64,000 nucleotides of DNA from Clostridiaceae bacterium (GCA_902363625.1 CABJAS010000005.1:55715-119714), one strand, 5' to 3'. Shown: positions 45,999-55,075, numbered from the stretch's first letter. The notes: a model not told the origin generated them from the sequence alone. Translations and numbers: made by a program.

Positions 45999-47621
45999 TC
46001 ACCCGTTTTTAATTGTATCACACTTTTTTTGATTATCTATCCAATCTAGGATATTTTGATTAAAACCATAAATTTTTAATAGCTTAATCGCATTCATTGT
46101 GTGACTTGGTCCCGGTTTTAAAAGATAATCAAAATAGATAGAATCCTCTTTGATTGTTTCTTCAAAATGATATTGTTTAAAATTAGGCTGGGCAGTTAGT
46201 TCGATATCGTGGGTTGCAATTATACTAAGTGACTCTTTCTGACTTAAATAATGGCAGACGGCACTGGAAGCTAGTAAACGTTCATACGTGTTGGTTCCTC
46301 TTAGGATTTCGTCAACTAAACAAAAGCAATAGGTATGATCAGCAAAATCAAGCAAACGCTTTAGGGATTTGATCTCGGCAATAAAATAACTTTCTCCTTC
46401 TAACAGATGATCCTGTATTGCCATCGAAGATACAATCAAACAAGGCTTCATTTCGAAAGCCTGAGCAGTAGCTGTATGAATCGTTTGAGCTAAAATCATA
46501 TTCACTGCAACAGCTTTTAAGAATGTAGATTTTCCAGAAGCATTGCTGCCGGTAAGCATGATCGGTCCATCCATCGTTAAAGAATTGGCAATGCCATTAG
46601 GAAGCAGTGGGTGACAGCCCTCTGTCATGATCAATTGAGAGGATTCGATAAATTTGGGCAGGCAATAATGCTGATCTAAAGAGTGACGATAAGCCGCAAC
46701 CGCAATACATAATTCAATTTCTCCAAATGTTTCATACAATGCCATATATTCATGGGGATGCTCGGTTAACTGCTTTTGAATTTTGAAGAAACAGCGAGCC
46801 TCTTTTAAGGTAAAGTAACGAAATATACTCAACATTGCCCGGAGATCGGAATCTTTTATTTTAGTTACCCCTTCAAAGGAACGAATAAACGGACTCCAAA
46901 ACTGTACCATCTTTTGCATCACAGGATAGAAGAATAATGATGAATCGATATAGGGCAATATTTTCTTAGCTTGGATGATCATCATTCCGCCGCTGGATAA
47001 TAGATAATCAAGCTTAGAAATATATATATTAGCATATAGATATAATACAACATTGATGCAAAGTGCAGAGAATACTAAAGCAATGCATAGATTAGGATTA
47101 AAAGGAATAAAAATCAGCATCAGGATCGGAAGATAAGCAACTAAACGAAATAATGCTTTTCCTTTGATTTGAATGCCTTTAACGCGCTGTGGCAGGTCTT
47201 CCACGAACATATTCTCACTTTTTCCCAACAGATAAAGCAGATACTGAATTTCGGTACGCTCTTTTGAATGTGTACTAAAGTAGATGATAGCAGCTTCACG
47301 ATCTAATAATGTTTTTTGATCTTTTAATTGATGACAGGCAGCATAAAGGTAAGATTCACCGATCATACTTTGGGTATAATTTAATGTATCTGTCATTTTA
47401 TCTAAATCCAGATCATTCCATGTTTGATGATCGATGGTACGATAAGGATCCTGCTTTAAAGTCTTATAATAATGATGAAAGCATGGCATCAGCGGTTCCT
47501 TTAAGCCTTCCTCATAGTTTTGCTTTAATTCGTTTTTAATTCGCTTTGGATAATTGAGATCATGGATAACAGCGATGATGGTGGCAATAACCACGAAAAC
47601 AAGAATAACGATTAATGACAT
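45999..47621 (-). CDS. Membrane-anchored MutS-like ATPase
   Basis: Protein of 540 residues with the C-terminal ATPase domain of MutS but without mismatch-recognition domains. Walker A is TGSNASGKSTFLKAVAVN, Walker B is CLVDEILRGTN and the signature MutS segment IIATHDIELT follows. Hydrophobic helices near the N-terminus (about 3-20) and at about 160-210 should tether it to the membrane. Such MutS-like proteins are common in Firmicutes and are not characterised well. CAAGGGGG precedes the ATG. It is transcribed from a MerR-type promoter and followed by a Nudix gene. Confidence 0.85.
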   Translation of the reverse strand: MSLIVILVFVVIATIIAVIHDLNYPKRIKNELKQNYEEGLKEPLMPCFHHYYKTLKQDPYRTIDHQTWNDLDLDKMTDTLNYTQSMIGESYLYAACHQLKDQKTLLDREAAIIYFSTHSKERTEIQYLLYLLGKSENMFVEDLPQRVKGIQIKGKALFRLVAYLPILMLIFIPFNPNLCIALVFSALCINVVLYLYANIYISKLDYLLSSGGMMIIQAKKILPYIDSSLFFYPVMQKMVQFWSPFIRSFEGVTKIKDSDLRAMLSIFRYFTLKEARCFFKIQKQLTEHPHEYMALYETFGEIELCIAVAAYRHSLDQHYCLPKFIESSQLIMTEGCHPLLPNGIANSLTMDGPIMLTGSNASGKSTFLKAVAVNMILAQTIHTATAQAFEMKPCLIVSSMAIQDHLLEGESYFIAEIKSLKRLLDFADHTYCFCLVDEILRGTNTYERLLASSAVCHYLSQKESLSIIATHDIELTAQPNFKQYHFEETIKEDSIYFDYLLKPGPSHTMNAIKLLKIYGFNQNILDWIDNQKKCDTIKNG

Positions 47622-47645
47622 AAAAATTCCCCCTTGTCTAGCCTG

Positions 47646-47676
47646 ATTGTACAGGTCCTCCTAAGGGGGAAGTCAA
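47646..47676 (-). promoter_or_regulatory. MerR-type promoter with 19-bp spacer
   Basis: On the minus strand TTGACT (47671-47676) and TACAAT (47646-47651) are spaced by 19 bases, two more than normal, which is the hallmark of MerR-activated promoters. The spacer contains the near-palindrome CCCCCTTAGGAGG, similar to known BmrR/Mta-type sites. It lies right behind the stop codon of the MerR gene and about 25 bases before the MutS-like gene. Confidence 0.8.
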
Positions 47677-47677
47677 G

Positions 47678-48322
47678 TTATTTAATGAATTTTTCCTTCA
47701 TTTCCAATAAAAATAGCTTAATTGTGTAGTAAAGCTTATCACTTAAAAGAAAAAGACTAAAAAAATACATCATAAAATAGAAATCATCGTTTTTTAGTCC
47801 AAAATGACTGACAAGTCCTGCTGATAGGCTGATAAGTAAAAGGCATATCCCGATTTGCTGATGATTCAAGACTTGGCTCGTTATATCTTCATCCTTCATG
47901 TTGCGGTCTTCTTGGATTTGTTCTAACAGTTCATCAATGGTTTCCTGCGGTTCTGCTTTTTCTTCTTGAGCTTGGTCAAGATCGGATTCAATATCTGCTG
48001 AATCCTGAGACTTCAGTAATTCTTCAGTTTGATTCAAATAAAAAAGATTAGTTTGTAAATCATAGAGCTGTCGATTAATTTTCTTTTTCTTTTCATTAAA
48101 TAAATCAAATTGATGCTCATTGATAAGACGGGTAATTTCTTCAATTGAAAAATCAAGCTGTCTTAAAAGCAGAATTGTTTTTATTTGAAAGATATCCTCT
48201 TCATTATAATCACGATACCCAGAAGGCAGACGGGTAGGGGAAAGCAGTTTCTTGTTTTCATAGTATTCCAGCGCCTTTTTGGTAATTCCGGTTAATTTCA
48301 TCACTTGTTTTGCCTGCATCAT
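47678..48322 (-). CDS. MerR family regulator with membrane tail
   Basis: Regulator of 214 residues. The N-terminal winged helix is typical: VMKLTGITKKALEYYENKKL with PSGYRDYNEED, followed by a dimerisation helix (LNEHQ... about 70-120). Unlike most MerR proteins it lacks a drug- or metal-binding domain; instead the C-terminus has two membrane segments (about 155-205: ICLLLISLSAGLVSHFG and MMYFFSLFLLSDKLYY). It should therefore act from the membrane. The target is probably the MerR-type promoter directly downstream. GAAAGGGAATC precedes the start; ATG 48322 or 48319. Confidence 0.85.
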   Translation of the reverse strand: MMQAKQVMKLTGITKKALEYYENKKLLSPTRLPSGYRDYNEEDIFQIKTILLLRQLDFSIEEITRLINEHQFDLFNEKKKKINRQLYDLQTNLFYLNQTEELLKSQDSADIESDLDQAQEEKAEPQETIDELLEQIQEDRNMKDEDITSQVLNHQQIGICLLLISLSAGLVSHFGLKNDDFYFMMYFFSLFLLSDKLYYTIKLFLLEMKEKFIK

Positions 48323-48355
48323 GATTCCCTTTCTTTCATATGACTCTTAAAAAGT

Positions 48356-48385
48356 ATTATAAGGTGTCTGTCAAAAAAGAATCAA
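48356..48385 (-). promoter_or_regulatory. Promoter of MerR gene
   Basis: On the minus strand TTGATT (48380-48385) and TATAAT (48356-48361) are spaced by 18 bases. Confidence 0.65.
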
Positions 48386-48469
48386 GATAATAAATCATAA
48401 AAAAGAATAATTTAAGGAATATATAAGAAATATTGAACATATAATGATTATTAGCAGAAAGGAGAGCTT

Positions 48470-48733
48470 ATGAAAAAGACCGCGTTGCAAGTGCTTGAAG
48501 ATTATTTCCAAAAAGCCTTTGAAGACGGGAAAAATGTGTATGTTGAAATAACTTTGCCACAATTTACGGAAAGTGAGTTTATTATTAATAAAAATAAAAG
48601 CATCTTAGAAAAATTAAACTACTATAAAGAAAACTTTACCGATGAATTAATCAATAAAACAAATAGTGAAGTCGAAATCATTGCATTTGGTACTATTAAT
48701 CCCGCAAATATGCCTAAAGGGCTGGAAATATAA
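48470..48733 (+). CDS. Small protein, function unknown
   Basis: Protein of 87 residues that I do not recognise. The sequence is polar, with KKTALQVLEDYFQKAFEDGK at the start and EVEIIAFGTINPANMPKGLE near the end. No signal peptide, membrane helix or Cys motif is visible. The AGAAAGGAGAG site before the ATG is strong, so it is a real gene. It is convergent with the barrel protein and shares a hairpin with it. Confidence 0.65.
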   Translation: MKKTALQVLEDYFQKAFEDGKNVYVEITLPQFTESEFIINKNKSILEKLNYYKENFTDELINKTNSEVEIIAFGTINPANMPKGLEI

Positions 48734-48774
48734 AAAGGATCTATTAATCCATTTAATAGACCCTTTATTTTTTA
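48733..48774. terminator. Terminator between unknown small gene and barrel protein
   Basis: AAAGGATCTATTA / TTTAATAGACCCTTT imperfect hairpin followed by TATTTTTT. Confidence 0.65.
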
Positions 48775-49439
48775 CATTGAATACGGTATTTTTCCATCAT
48801 TTCCTTAAAGATATCCGCACTTGTTGGCGGCGTATAGGTGATGGCATTGGCACCAGCCTCAATGACATCCATAATTGTCTCTTCACTAGGACCGCCGGTT
48901 GCGATAATCGGAAAATAAGGATCGATCTTTCGCAGCGCCTGTACAATTTTTACTGTGTTTTTACCACCGGAAACGTTGATGATGTTTGCTCCGCTGTGAA
49001 GCATTCTTTCTTCAAGGTTTTCATCCAGCGAAACGATCGTTAAAACAATCGGAATATCTACATGTCCTTGCAGTTCCTGAACAAATTCAGTTTTCGTCGG
49101 GGCATTCAAGACAACAGCTAAGGCACCATGCAGCTCGGCATCCAAAGCAATCTCTTTGACACGTGGCCCGGCTGTAGTACCGCCGCCGACTCCTACTAGA
49201 ACGGGTCCTTGTGCGACATCAATAATCGCATTGGTAATTTGTAAAGTTGGAGTAAAAGGGTATACTGCAATGATAGCATCTGCATCACAATTTGAAATAA
49301 GCGCGACATCTGTTGAAAACAATAATGATTTAATCCGTTTTCCATTAATCAGAATACCAGTTGCTTTACGTATACAGGGAGGAACTGCAACTAAATGAGT
49401 TCTTAAAGATGAAACGATCTTAGGCATTTCTTTATTCAT
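48765..49439 (-). CDS. Alpha/beta-barrel protein, function unknown
   Basis: Protein of 224 residues with the appearance of a TIM barrel: alternating strands and helices, and phosphate-binding-like segments GVGGGTTAGPRVKEIALDAE, NVSGGKNTVKIVQAL and IIATGGPSEETIMDVIEAGA. This layout is similar to HisA/ThiE/IMPDH-like barrels, but no diagnostic catalytic residues were found, and it could be an enzyme of nucleotide or sugar metabolism. AAAAGGAGGTAAG precedes the ATG. It is a single-gene unit on the minus strand. Confidence 0.62.
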   Translation of the reverse strand: MNKEMPKIVSSLRTHLVAVPPCIRKATGILINGKRIKSLLFSTDVALISNCDADAIIAVYPFTPTLQITNAIIDVAQGPVLVGVGGGTTAGPRVKEIALDAELHGALAVVLNAPTKTEFVQELQGHVDIPIVLTIVSLDENLEERMLHSGANIINVSGGKNTVKIVQALRKIDPYFPIIATGGPSEETIMDVIEAGANAITYTPPTSADIFKEMMEKYRIQCKK

Positions 49440-49494
49440 AAAACTTACCTCCTTTTCTATATTTTAGCATATCCTTGTGAAAATCGAATGAACA

Positions 49495-49524
49495 AAATAA
49501 AAAAACTACCCAGGAATAGGTAGT
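49495..49524 (-). terminator. Terminator of 56-residue small gene
   Basis: On the minus strand ACTACC / GGTAGT hairpin followed by seven T. Confidence 0.8.
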
Positions 49525-49525
49525 A

Positions 49526-49696
49526 TTACAGAAAATCGTTGCCGTTAGGATAAGTGATCTCGTGATGATGATCCCATTCATTATATAATTCCGCTAACTT
49601 ATCATCCGGCATTCTCTCTATTTCAGAACGGTTTTCAAAAAAATCGTTGCTAAGTTCGTTAATCAATGTATTGCGATCTATTTTCTTTTCTAACAT
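49526..49696 (-). CDS. Small 56-residue protein
   Basis: Short soluble protein, acidic, beginning MLEKKIDRNTLINELSNDFF and containing EWDHHHEITY near the end. GAGGTGG precedes the ATG and a clean terminator follows, which supports it as a real gene. No family is recognised. The His-rich turn could bind a metal, but this is a guess. Confidence 0.6.
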   Translation of the reverse strand: MLEKKIDRNTLINELSNDFFENRSEIERMPDDKLAELYNEWDHHHEITYPNGNDFL

Positions 49697-49862
49697 GTTA
49701 TCCACCTCAGGTTTATTATGGAATCAAAATAGAAAACCATTCTTGAAAGTATATTATTTATGCTTATTAATATACTAATTAAAAATGAAAAAAACGTTAT
49801 TTTATAGCTGAAATTGGTAATTAAAAGATGAAGTCAGTCTTTTTTTATATGAAGATTTGTTT

Positions 49863-50630
49863 ATGCAGTTTGCCGGGAAGAAAGAAATTTATGATCTTCC
49901 GCAAACCTTTAGTGTGCTGTACGAGGATGATCAGATCTTAGTGGTGAATAAGCCGGCAGGACTATTGGTTCACGAGGATCAGAATGAAGAAGTACATACT
50001 TTAAGCAATGAAGTGCTAAGTTATCTAAAGCGTAAAGGGGAATATCTTGACAGTGTTGAAAATACCTTTACACCCGGACCGGTTCATCGTTTAGACCGCA
50101 ATACCAGTGGAATTGTGATTTTCGGAAAAACCTTGCCGGCATTGCAAAACCTTAACGAGATGATGAAGCAGCGTCATTGCATTGATAAAAAATATTTAAC
50201 GATCGTTGCCGGAAGAATAGATGGCGACAAGGAATTGATAGATTATGTAAAAAAGAATGAGACATTGGGAAGAATGTATCTTGTTTCACCAAAAGATCCG
50301 GAAGGATTAAAGATGCATACCTTGATCCATCCGGTGCGCCTCAATGCTGCCTATACATTGCTGGAAGTTAAGATTGTAACTGGACGAACGCATCAGATCC
50401 GTATCCATTTGGCGAGTATTGATCATCCGGTGATCGGAGACAGTAAATATGGGAATTATGAATTAAACAAGAAAATCAAAAAACAGTATCACTTATCTCA
50501 TCAGTTCCTGCATGCTTATGAGATTACGTTTACTAAACCATTAGGTAAGTTAGCTTATTTAAAAGATAAGACAATCACTTGTCCGCTGCCGGAAAAGTTA
50601 GATAGAATCAAACGGGATATCTTTAATTAG
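49863..50630 (+). CDS. RluA-type pseudouridine synthase, S4 domain eroded
   Basis: RNA pseudouridine synthase of the RluA/RluC type; the catalytic domain of about 255 residues is complete, with YEDDQILVVNKPAGLLVHED, the catalytic Asp in VHRLDRNTSGI and GRTHQIRIHLASI. The N-terminal S4 domain of such enzymes is missing from the open frame. Upstream, in frame, KDEVSLFLYEDL still resembles an S4 tail, but a stop at 49818 cuts it off, and two further defects lie above. ATG 49863 (or TTG 49857) has no good ribosome binding site. The gene may be a recent pseudogene or a shortened version. Confidence 0.75.
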   Translation: MQFAGKKEIYDLPQTFSVLYEDDQILVVNKPAGLLVHEDQNEEVHTLSNEVLSYLKRKGEYLDSVENTFTPGPVHRLDRNTSGIVIFGKTLPALQNLNEMMKQRHCIDKKYLTIVAGRIDGDKELIDYVKKNETLGRMYLVSPKDPEGLKMHTLIHPVRLNAAYTLLEVKIVTGRTHQIRIHLASIDHPVIGDSKYGNYELNKKIKKQYHLSHQFLHAYEITFTKPLGKLAYLKDKTITCPLPEKLDRIKRDIFN

Positions 50631-50689
50631 GGTATTCATTAATCTTAAATTATTGTATAATAAAAACAGAACGTTAAGGAGGAAAAAAG

Positions 50690-51610
50690 ATGAGATATTT
50701 TATCGGAGTAGATTTGGGAGGAACTAACGTACGTTCATTATTGGTAGATGAAAAAGGGACAATCATTGACGAAGTTAAAGACGTCACAGAAAGTGAAAAA
50801 GGACCTGACTATGTTACTCAGAAAATCATTAAGCAGATTGAATCGATCGATTATACAGGAATTGGCGGATTCGAACATGTAGATGGAATCGGGATCGGGG
50901 TACCGGGACCGGTAGACACAGTGAATAAATACATGGTGATGGCAACTAATTTACATGATTTTGCGAAATATCCAATTTGTGATAAGTTAGAAGCTTATTT
51001 TTCAAAACCGACTTTTATTGATAATGATGCCAATGTTGCGGGACTGGCGGAAGCTATTGTTGGAGCTGGACGTTTAAAAGCAACCGTATTTTACATCACT
51101 ATTTCAACAGGAATCGGTGGTGCGTTCATTGTTGATGGTAAGTTAGTATCAGGAAATCGCGGACATGCCGGAGAAATCGGGAATATTATCGTGAAATCAA
51201 ATGGTGAAAAGATTAACCATTTAAACGCTGGAGCGGTTGAAAATGAAGCGAGTGGTACAGCGATCGTTCGTAAAGCACGCAAGATTTTTGGCGAAGAAGC
51301 TATTAAACATGCAGGAAATGTGTTTGAACTGGCGGCTAACGGAGATAAGGATGCCATTGCCATTAAGGAAGATTTCTTAGATTGCATTACTACGATGATG
51401 GCAAACATTGCACATACTGTAGATCCTCACTGCTTTGTTATTGGGGGCGGAGTTATGAAATCAAAAGATTACTTTATTGATGAGCTAAATGAAATGTTTA
51501 ACAGTAAAATTCATGAAGGAATGCGTGGCTATACACCAATCTACAGTGTAGAAATCGATGACTGCGGTGCCATCGGGGCTGCAATGCTGCCAATGTCACA
51601 GTTACAATAA
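50690..51610 (+). CDS. ROK family glucokinase
   Basis: Sugar kinase of 306 residues. Motifs: FIGVDLGGTNVRSLLVD, VPGPVDTVNKYMV, the catalytic Asp in IDNDANVAGLAE, STGIGGAFIVDGK, NRGHAGEIGN and IGGGVM. The zinc Cys cluster of most ROK glucokinases is absent after GEIGN. It would phosphorylate glucose to glucose-6-phosphate. AAGGAGGAAAAAAG precedes the ATG, and a TATAAT lies at 50656-50661. It is a single-gene unit with a clean terminator. Confidence 0.87.
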   Translation: MRYFIGVDLGGTNVRSLLVDEKGTIIDEVKDVTESEKGPDYVTQKIIKQIESIDYTGIGGFEHVDGIGIGVPGPVDTVNKYMVMATNLHDFAKYPICDKLEAYFSKPTFIDNDANVAGLAEAIVGAGRLKATVFYITISTGIGGAFIVDGKLVSGNRGHAGEIGNIIVKSNGEKINHLNAGAVENEASGTAIVRKARKIFGEEAIKHAGNVFELAANGDKDAIAIKEDFLDCITTMMANIAHTVDPHCFVIGGGVMKSKDYFIDELNEMFNSKIHEGMRGYTPIYSVEIDDCGAIGAAMLPMSQLQ

Positions 51611-51631
51611 AGGACGTGAGTCCTTTTTTTA
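51609..51631 (+). terminator. Terminator after glucokinase
   Basis: AAGGAC / GTCCTT hairpin with a GTGA loop and a T run. Confidence 0.8.
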
Positions 51632-51717
51632 GTGATTTGTCTTAAAATGAGGTATAATAGATTAAGAGTTGCAAAAAAGAAGAAATATGGTAAACTGCTT
51701 TATTGAGGAGGGATAGG

Positions 51718-52851
51718 ATGAAGGAAAGAGTAATTGTAGGTTTAAGCGGTGGGGTCGACTCTGCAGTCAGTGCTTATCTATTGAAAAAACAAGGCTATGA
51801 TGTGATCGGTGTCTTTATGAAAAACTGGGACAGTCAATTAAATAATGATGTGTTGGGAAATCCCGATAATGATGCTCCTTATTGTCCGCAGGAAGAAGAT
51901 TTTAAAGATGCCAAAAAAGTAGCGGATACACTGGGAATCGAAATTCATCGTGTTGATTTTATTAAAGAATATTGGGATCATGTTTTTACTTATTTTATTG
52001 ATGAATATAAAAAAGGAAGAACACCGAATCCGGATATCTTATGTAATAAGCATATTAAATTTAAAGCTTTTTTAGATTATGCGAAAACATTGGGAGCAGA
52101 TTATATTGCAACTGGGCATTATGCACGTGTAGAGCATCATCCCGATGGGGAATCGATCATGCTTAAAGGCTTAGACCATAATAAAGATCAGACTTACTTT
52201 CTTTGTCAGCTATCTCAGGAACAGTTAAAAACCACTTTGTTTCCATTAGGAGAACTAGAAAAACCGGAGGTTCGAAGAATTGCTCATGAAATCAATTTGC
52301 CGGTAGCCGATAAAAAAGACAGCACAGGCATTTGCTTCATCGGTGAACGTGATTTCCGTGAGTTTTTGAAAAACTATATTCCGGCTAAAGACGGTCAGAT
52401 GGTGGATATTGAAACCGGGAAGGCAGTAGGAACGCATCAAGGGATTATGTATTATACAATCGGTCAAAGAAAAGGACTGAATATTGGCGGACCGGGAGAG
52501 GCTTGGTTTGTTGTGGGAAAAAATTATGATGAGAATGTCTTGTATGTCTGTCAGTCAGATCAAAATAAATGGCTGTTATCTACCGGAGCATTAATCCATG
52601 ATGTGAATTGGATTTCCAATACAAAGCCTGTCGGAAAATTAGAATGTCAGGCAAAATTCCGTTATCGTCAGCCGGATAATCCGGTCGTGATTGAATTTAT
52701 TGATGAAACAACATTGCAGGTAGAATTTATAAAACCGGTTAAAGCAGTGACTCCGGGACAGGCGGCAGTCTTTTATTTAGGGGATGTATGTTTAGGTGGC
52801 GGAACAATCGATAAAGTGTATAAAGATGGTAAGGAACTGACGTATTTATAA
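51718..52851 (+). CDS. mnmA: tRNA 2-thiouridylase
   Basis: Thiolates U34 of Lys, Glu and Gln tRNAs. The 377 residues show the PP-loop GLSGGVDSAVSA, FMKNWDSQ, the first catalytic Cys in PDILCNKHIKF (about 106), ATGHYARV and the second Cys in STGICFIGE (about 204). The C-terminal barrel ends FYLGDVCLGGGTIDKV. ATG 51718 follows GAGGAGGGATA. Its stop codon overlaps the start of recD2 by one base (TAATG). Confidence 0.96.
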   Translation: MKERVIVGLSGGVDSAVSAYLLKKQGYDVIGVFMKNWDSQLNNDVLGNPDNDAPYCPQEEDFKDAKKVADTLGIEIHRVDFIKEYWDHVFTYFIDEYKKGRTPNPDILCNKHIKFKAFLDYAKTLGADYIATGHYARVEHHPDGESIMLKGLDHNKDQTYFLCQLSQEQLKTTLFPLGELEKPEVRRIAHEINLPVADKKDSTGICFIGERDFREFLKNYIPAKDGQMVDIETGKAVGTHQGIMYYTIGQRKGLNIGGPGEAWFVVGKNYDENVLYVCQSDQNKWLLSTGALIHDVNWISNTKPVGKLECQAKFRYRQPDNPVVIEFIDETTLQVEFIKPVKAVTPGQAAVFYLGDVCLGGGTIDKVYKDGKELTYL

Positions 52852-55049
52852 TGGATCAATACGTTGGAACGATTGTTCAGGTACGTTTTTATAGTGACCA
52901 ATCCCGCTTTATTGTGGCTGTGATCGATGATGATGAACTAGAAAAGCCATTGCTGATTACAGGATTAATGAACGAACCGAAAGAAAATCAGCGTTATCGA
53001 TTTTTCGGAGACTTTGTTATTCATCCAAAATATGGCAAACAGTTTAAATTCAGTCATTATGAAGAAGTATTGGCGAATGATTATGAAGAAATCATTCGCT
53101 ATTTATCTAGTCCGTTGTTCAAAGGAATCGGTAAGATTCAAGCTACCTATATTGTGGATGCCTTAGGCGAAAATGCCTTGGAAATGATTAAGGAGGACAG
53201 TGATGTCCTCAATAATATAAAAGGAATGACCTTGTCTAAAAAACAAACCATTTGTGAAATATTAAATACCCAAAGCTATGACAGTGAAGTGATGCAGTTT
53301 TTAATGAGTCACGGCATCAGCATGGCGATGATTGATAAAGTGTTAATCACCTATAAAGAGGAAGCAATGAAGATCATCAATGAGTATCCTTATCAGCTAA
53401 TAGACGATATTGAAGGCATTCAATTTAAATCGGTCGATCAGCTGGCTTTGGCAATCGGTGTGGAACGTCAAGATGAAAGAAGAATTAAGGCATTGGTATA
53501 TCATTTAATTAAAGATTGGTGTTATCAAAGCGGAAATACATATGTAGAAGAAGCTAATTTGTTGAATCGACTGCAGAAATTTGACTATTCAATCGAATTG
53601 ATCTCTTATCAGCAGGCAATATCGGAAATGGTTGAAGAAGGAAAATTATATCGCCATGGTGAAAAGCTGATGGTTGATCTATACGAGGATGCAGAGAAAA
53701 GCATTGCTGAACATCTTTTGACTTTTATCGGTATGGAGGCACATCGCTTTGAACAAACTAAAATTGATGAGCAAATCCAAGCCGTTGAAGAAAGAGATCA
53801 TATCGTTTTTGATGATTCTCAAAGAGAAGCGATGGCTTTGTTTTTAGAATCCCCGTTAATGATTCTTACCGGCGGACCAGGAACCGGAAAAACAACGATC
53901 GTGAAAGCTGCGATTGATGTTTTTTCGAGAATGAATAAAGATTGCCCGATTTCACTGGTAGCACCGACCGGTAGAGCTGCTAAACGATTAAGCGAATTGA
54001 CAGGATTAGAATCCCAAACAATTCATCGTTTATTAAAATGGGATATTCAAAAAAATGAATTTATGCATGATGCACAGCATCCATTGGAAACGTCTCTTCT
54101 TATTATTGACGAGTTTTCTATGGTCGATACTGTCCTCTTTGCTAGATTACTGGAAGCTTGCAGTAAAGTAGAAAAAATTTTGATTATCGGGGATCATGAA
54201 CAGCTTCCATCTGTGTCGCCCGGCAATGTTCTTCGTGATTTGCTGATGATTGAGACGATTCCGACGATTCGGCTAAACAAGATTTATCGTCAAAAAGAAT
54301 CTTCCGGAATCGTAAAAATGGCACATGAAATTCGTAATGATGAAATGCATTCGTTTGATCTGTTTGATGATTATAAAGATATCCATTTTATGGATTGTGC
54401 GAACGTACAGGTGCTAAGCTTTACTAAAAAAATTGTCGAAAAAGCACTTTCCGAAGGCTACAGCAACAGTGAAATTCAAGTGCTGGCGCCGATGTATCAA
54501 GGTGTTGCCGGCATTGATGCTTTAAATGAAATGCTTCAGGATGTGATGAATCCAAAAAGTGAGTTCCATCAAGAAATTCGCGTAGGACAACGTGTTTTTC
54601 GTGAGGGTGACAAGATTTTGCAGTTAAAAAACAGAGTCGATGATAATGTCTTCAATGGTGATATCGGAACATTAGCGGAAATTCGCTTTAAAGACAATGT
54701 CGAGACACTAAGTGATACAATCGTTGTTGATTTTGATGGAATCTTCGTTGAATATCCGGCAAATGATTTTAATTCGATTACTTTGGCTTACTGTATGAGC
54801 ATTCATAAAGCACAGGGAAGCGAATTTAAAATTGTTATTCTGCCGATCTTAAATGACTATTATGTGATGCTTCAAAAAAAGCTGCTTTATACTGGTATTA
54901 CCCGTGCTAAACAAGCTTTGTTTCTGCTAGGACAAAGACAAGCATTTGCACGTGGAATCATGACACAAAAAACAAAAGAACGATGTACTTATTTAAAAGA
55001 AAGATTTAATGAAGAAAAGGGAATGTCACCGTATGATTTCATGGATTAG
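52851..55049 (+). CDS. recD2: RecD2-type DNA helicase
   Basis: ATP-dependent 5'-3' helicase of 732 residues in the RecD2 group, active without RecBC. An N-terminal OB-like and helix-hairpin-helix region (about 1-200) precedes the motor. Walker A is GGPGTGKTT (about 340), Walker B LLIIDEFSM, motif III GDHEQLPSV, and the C-terminal YCMSIHKAQGSEF and YTGITRAK are motifs V and VI. It overlaps mnmA by one base and is co-transcribed with it. Confidence 0.93.
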   Translation: MDQYVGTIVQVRFYSDQSRFIVAVIDDDELEKPLLITGLMNEPKENQRYRFFGDFVIHPKYGKQFKFSHYEEVLANDYEEIIRYLSSPLFKGIGKIQATYIVDALGENALEMIKEDSDVLNNIKGMTLSKKQTICEILNTQSYDSEVMQFLMSHGISMAMIDKVLITYKEEAMKIINEYPYQLIDDIEGIQFKSVDQLALAIGVERQDERRIKALVYHLIKDWCYQSGNTYVEEANLLNRLQKFDYSIELISYQQAISEMVEEGKLYRHGEKLMVDLYEDAEKSIAEHLLTFIGMEAHRFEQTKIDEQIQAVEERDHIVFDDSQREAMALFLESPLMILTGGPGTGKTTIVKAAIDVFSRMNKDCPISLVAPTGRAAKRLSELTGLESQTIHRLLKWDIQKNEFMHDAQHPLETSLLIIDEFSMVDTVLFARLLEACSKVEKILIIGDHEQLPSVSPGNVLRDLLMIETIPTIRLNKIYRQKESSGIVKMAHEIRNDEMHSFDLFDDYKDIHFMDCANVQVLSFTKKIVEKALSEGYSNSEIQVLAPMYQGVAGIDALNEMLQDVMNPKSEFHQEIRVGQRVFREGDKILQLKNRVDDNVFNGDIGTLAEIRFKDNVETLSDTIVVDFDGIFVEYPANDFNSITLAYCMSIHKAQGSEFKIVILPILNDYYVMLQKKLLYTGITRAKQALFLLGQRQAFARGIMTQKTKERCTYLKERFNEEKGMSPYDFMD

Positions 55050-55075
55050 TGCCACAATAATTTAGAGGTGATTGT

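Noticed and set aside
47620..47670. CCCCCTT / AAGGGGG hairpin that would hide the ribosome binding site of the MutS-like gene
   Set aside because: The 5' arm lies inside the spacer of the promoter, upstream of the expected transcript start, so the RNA would not contain it.
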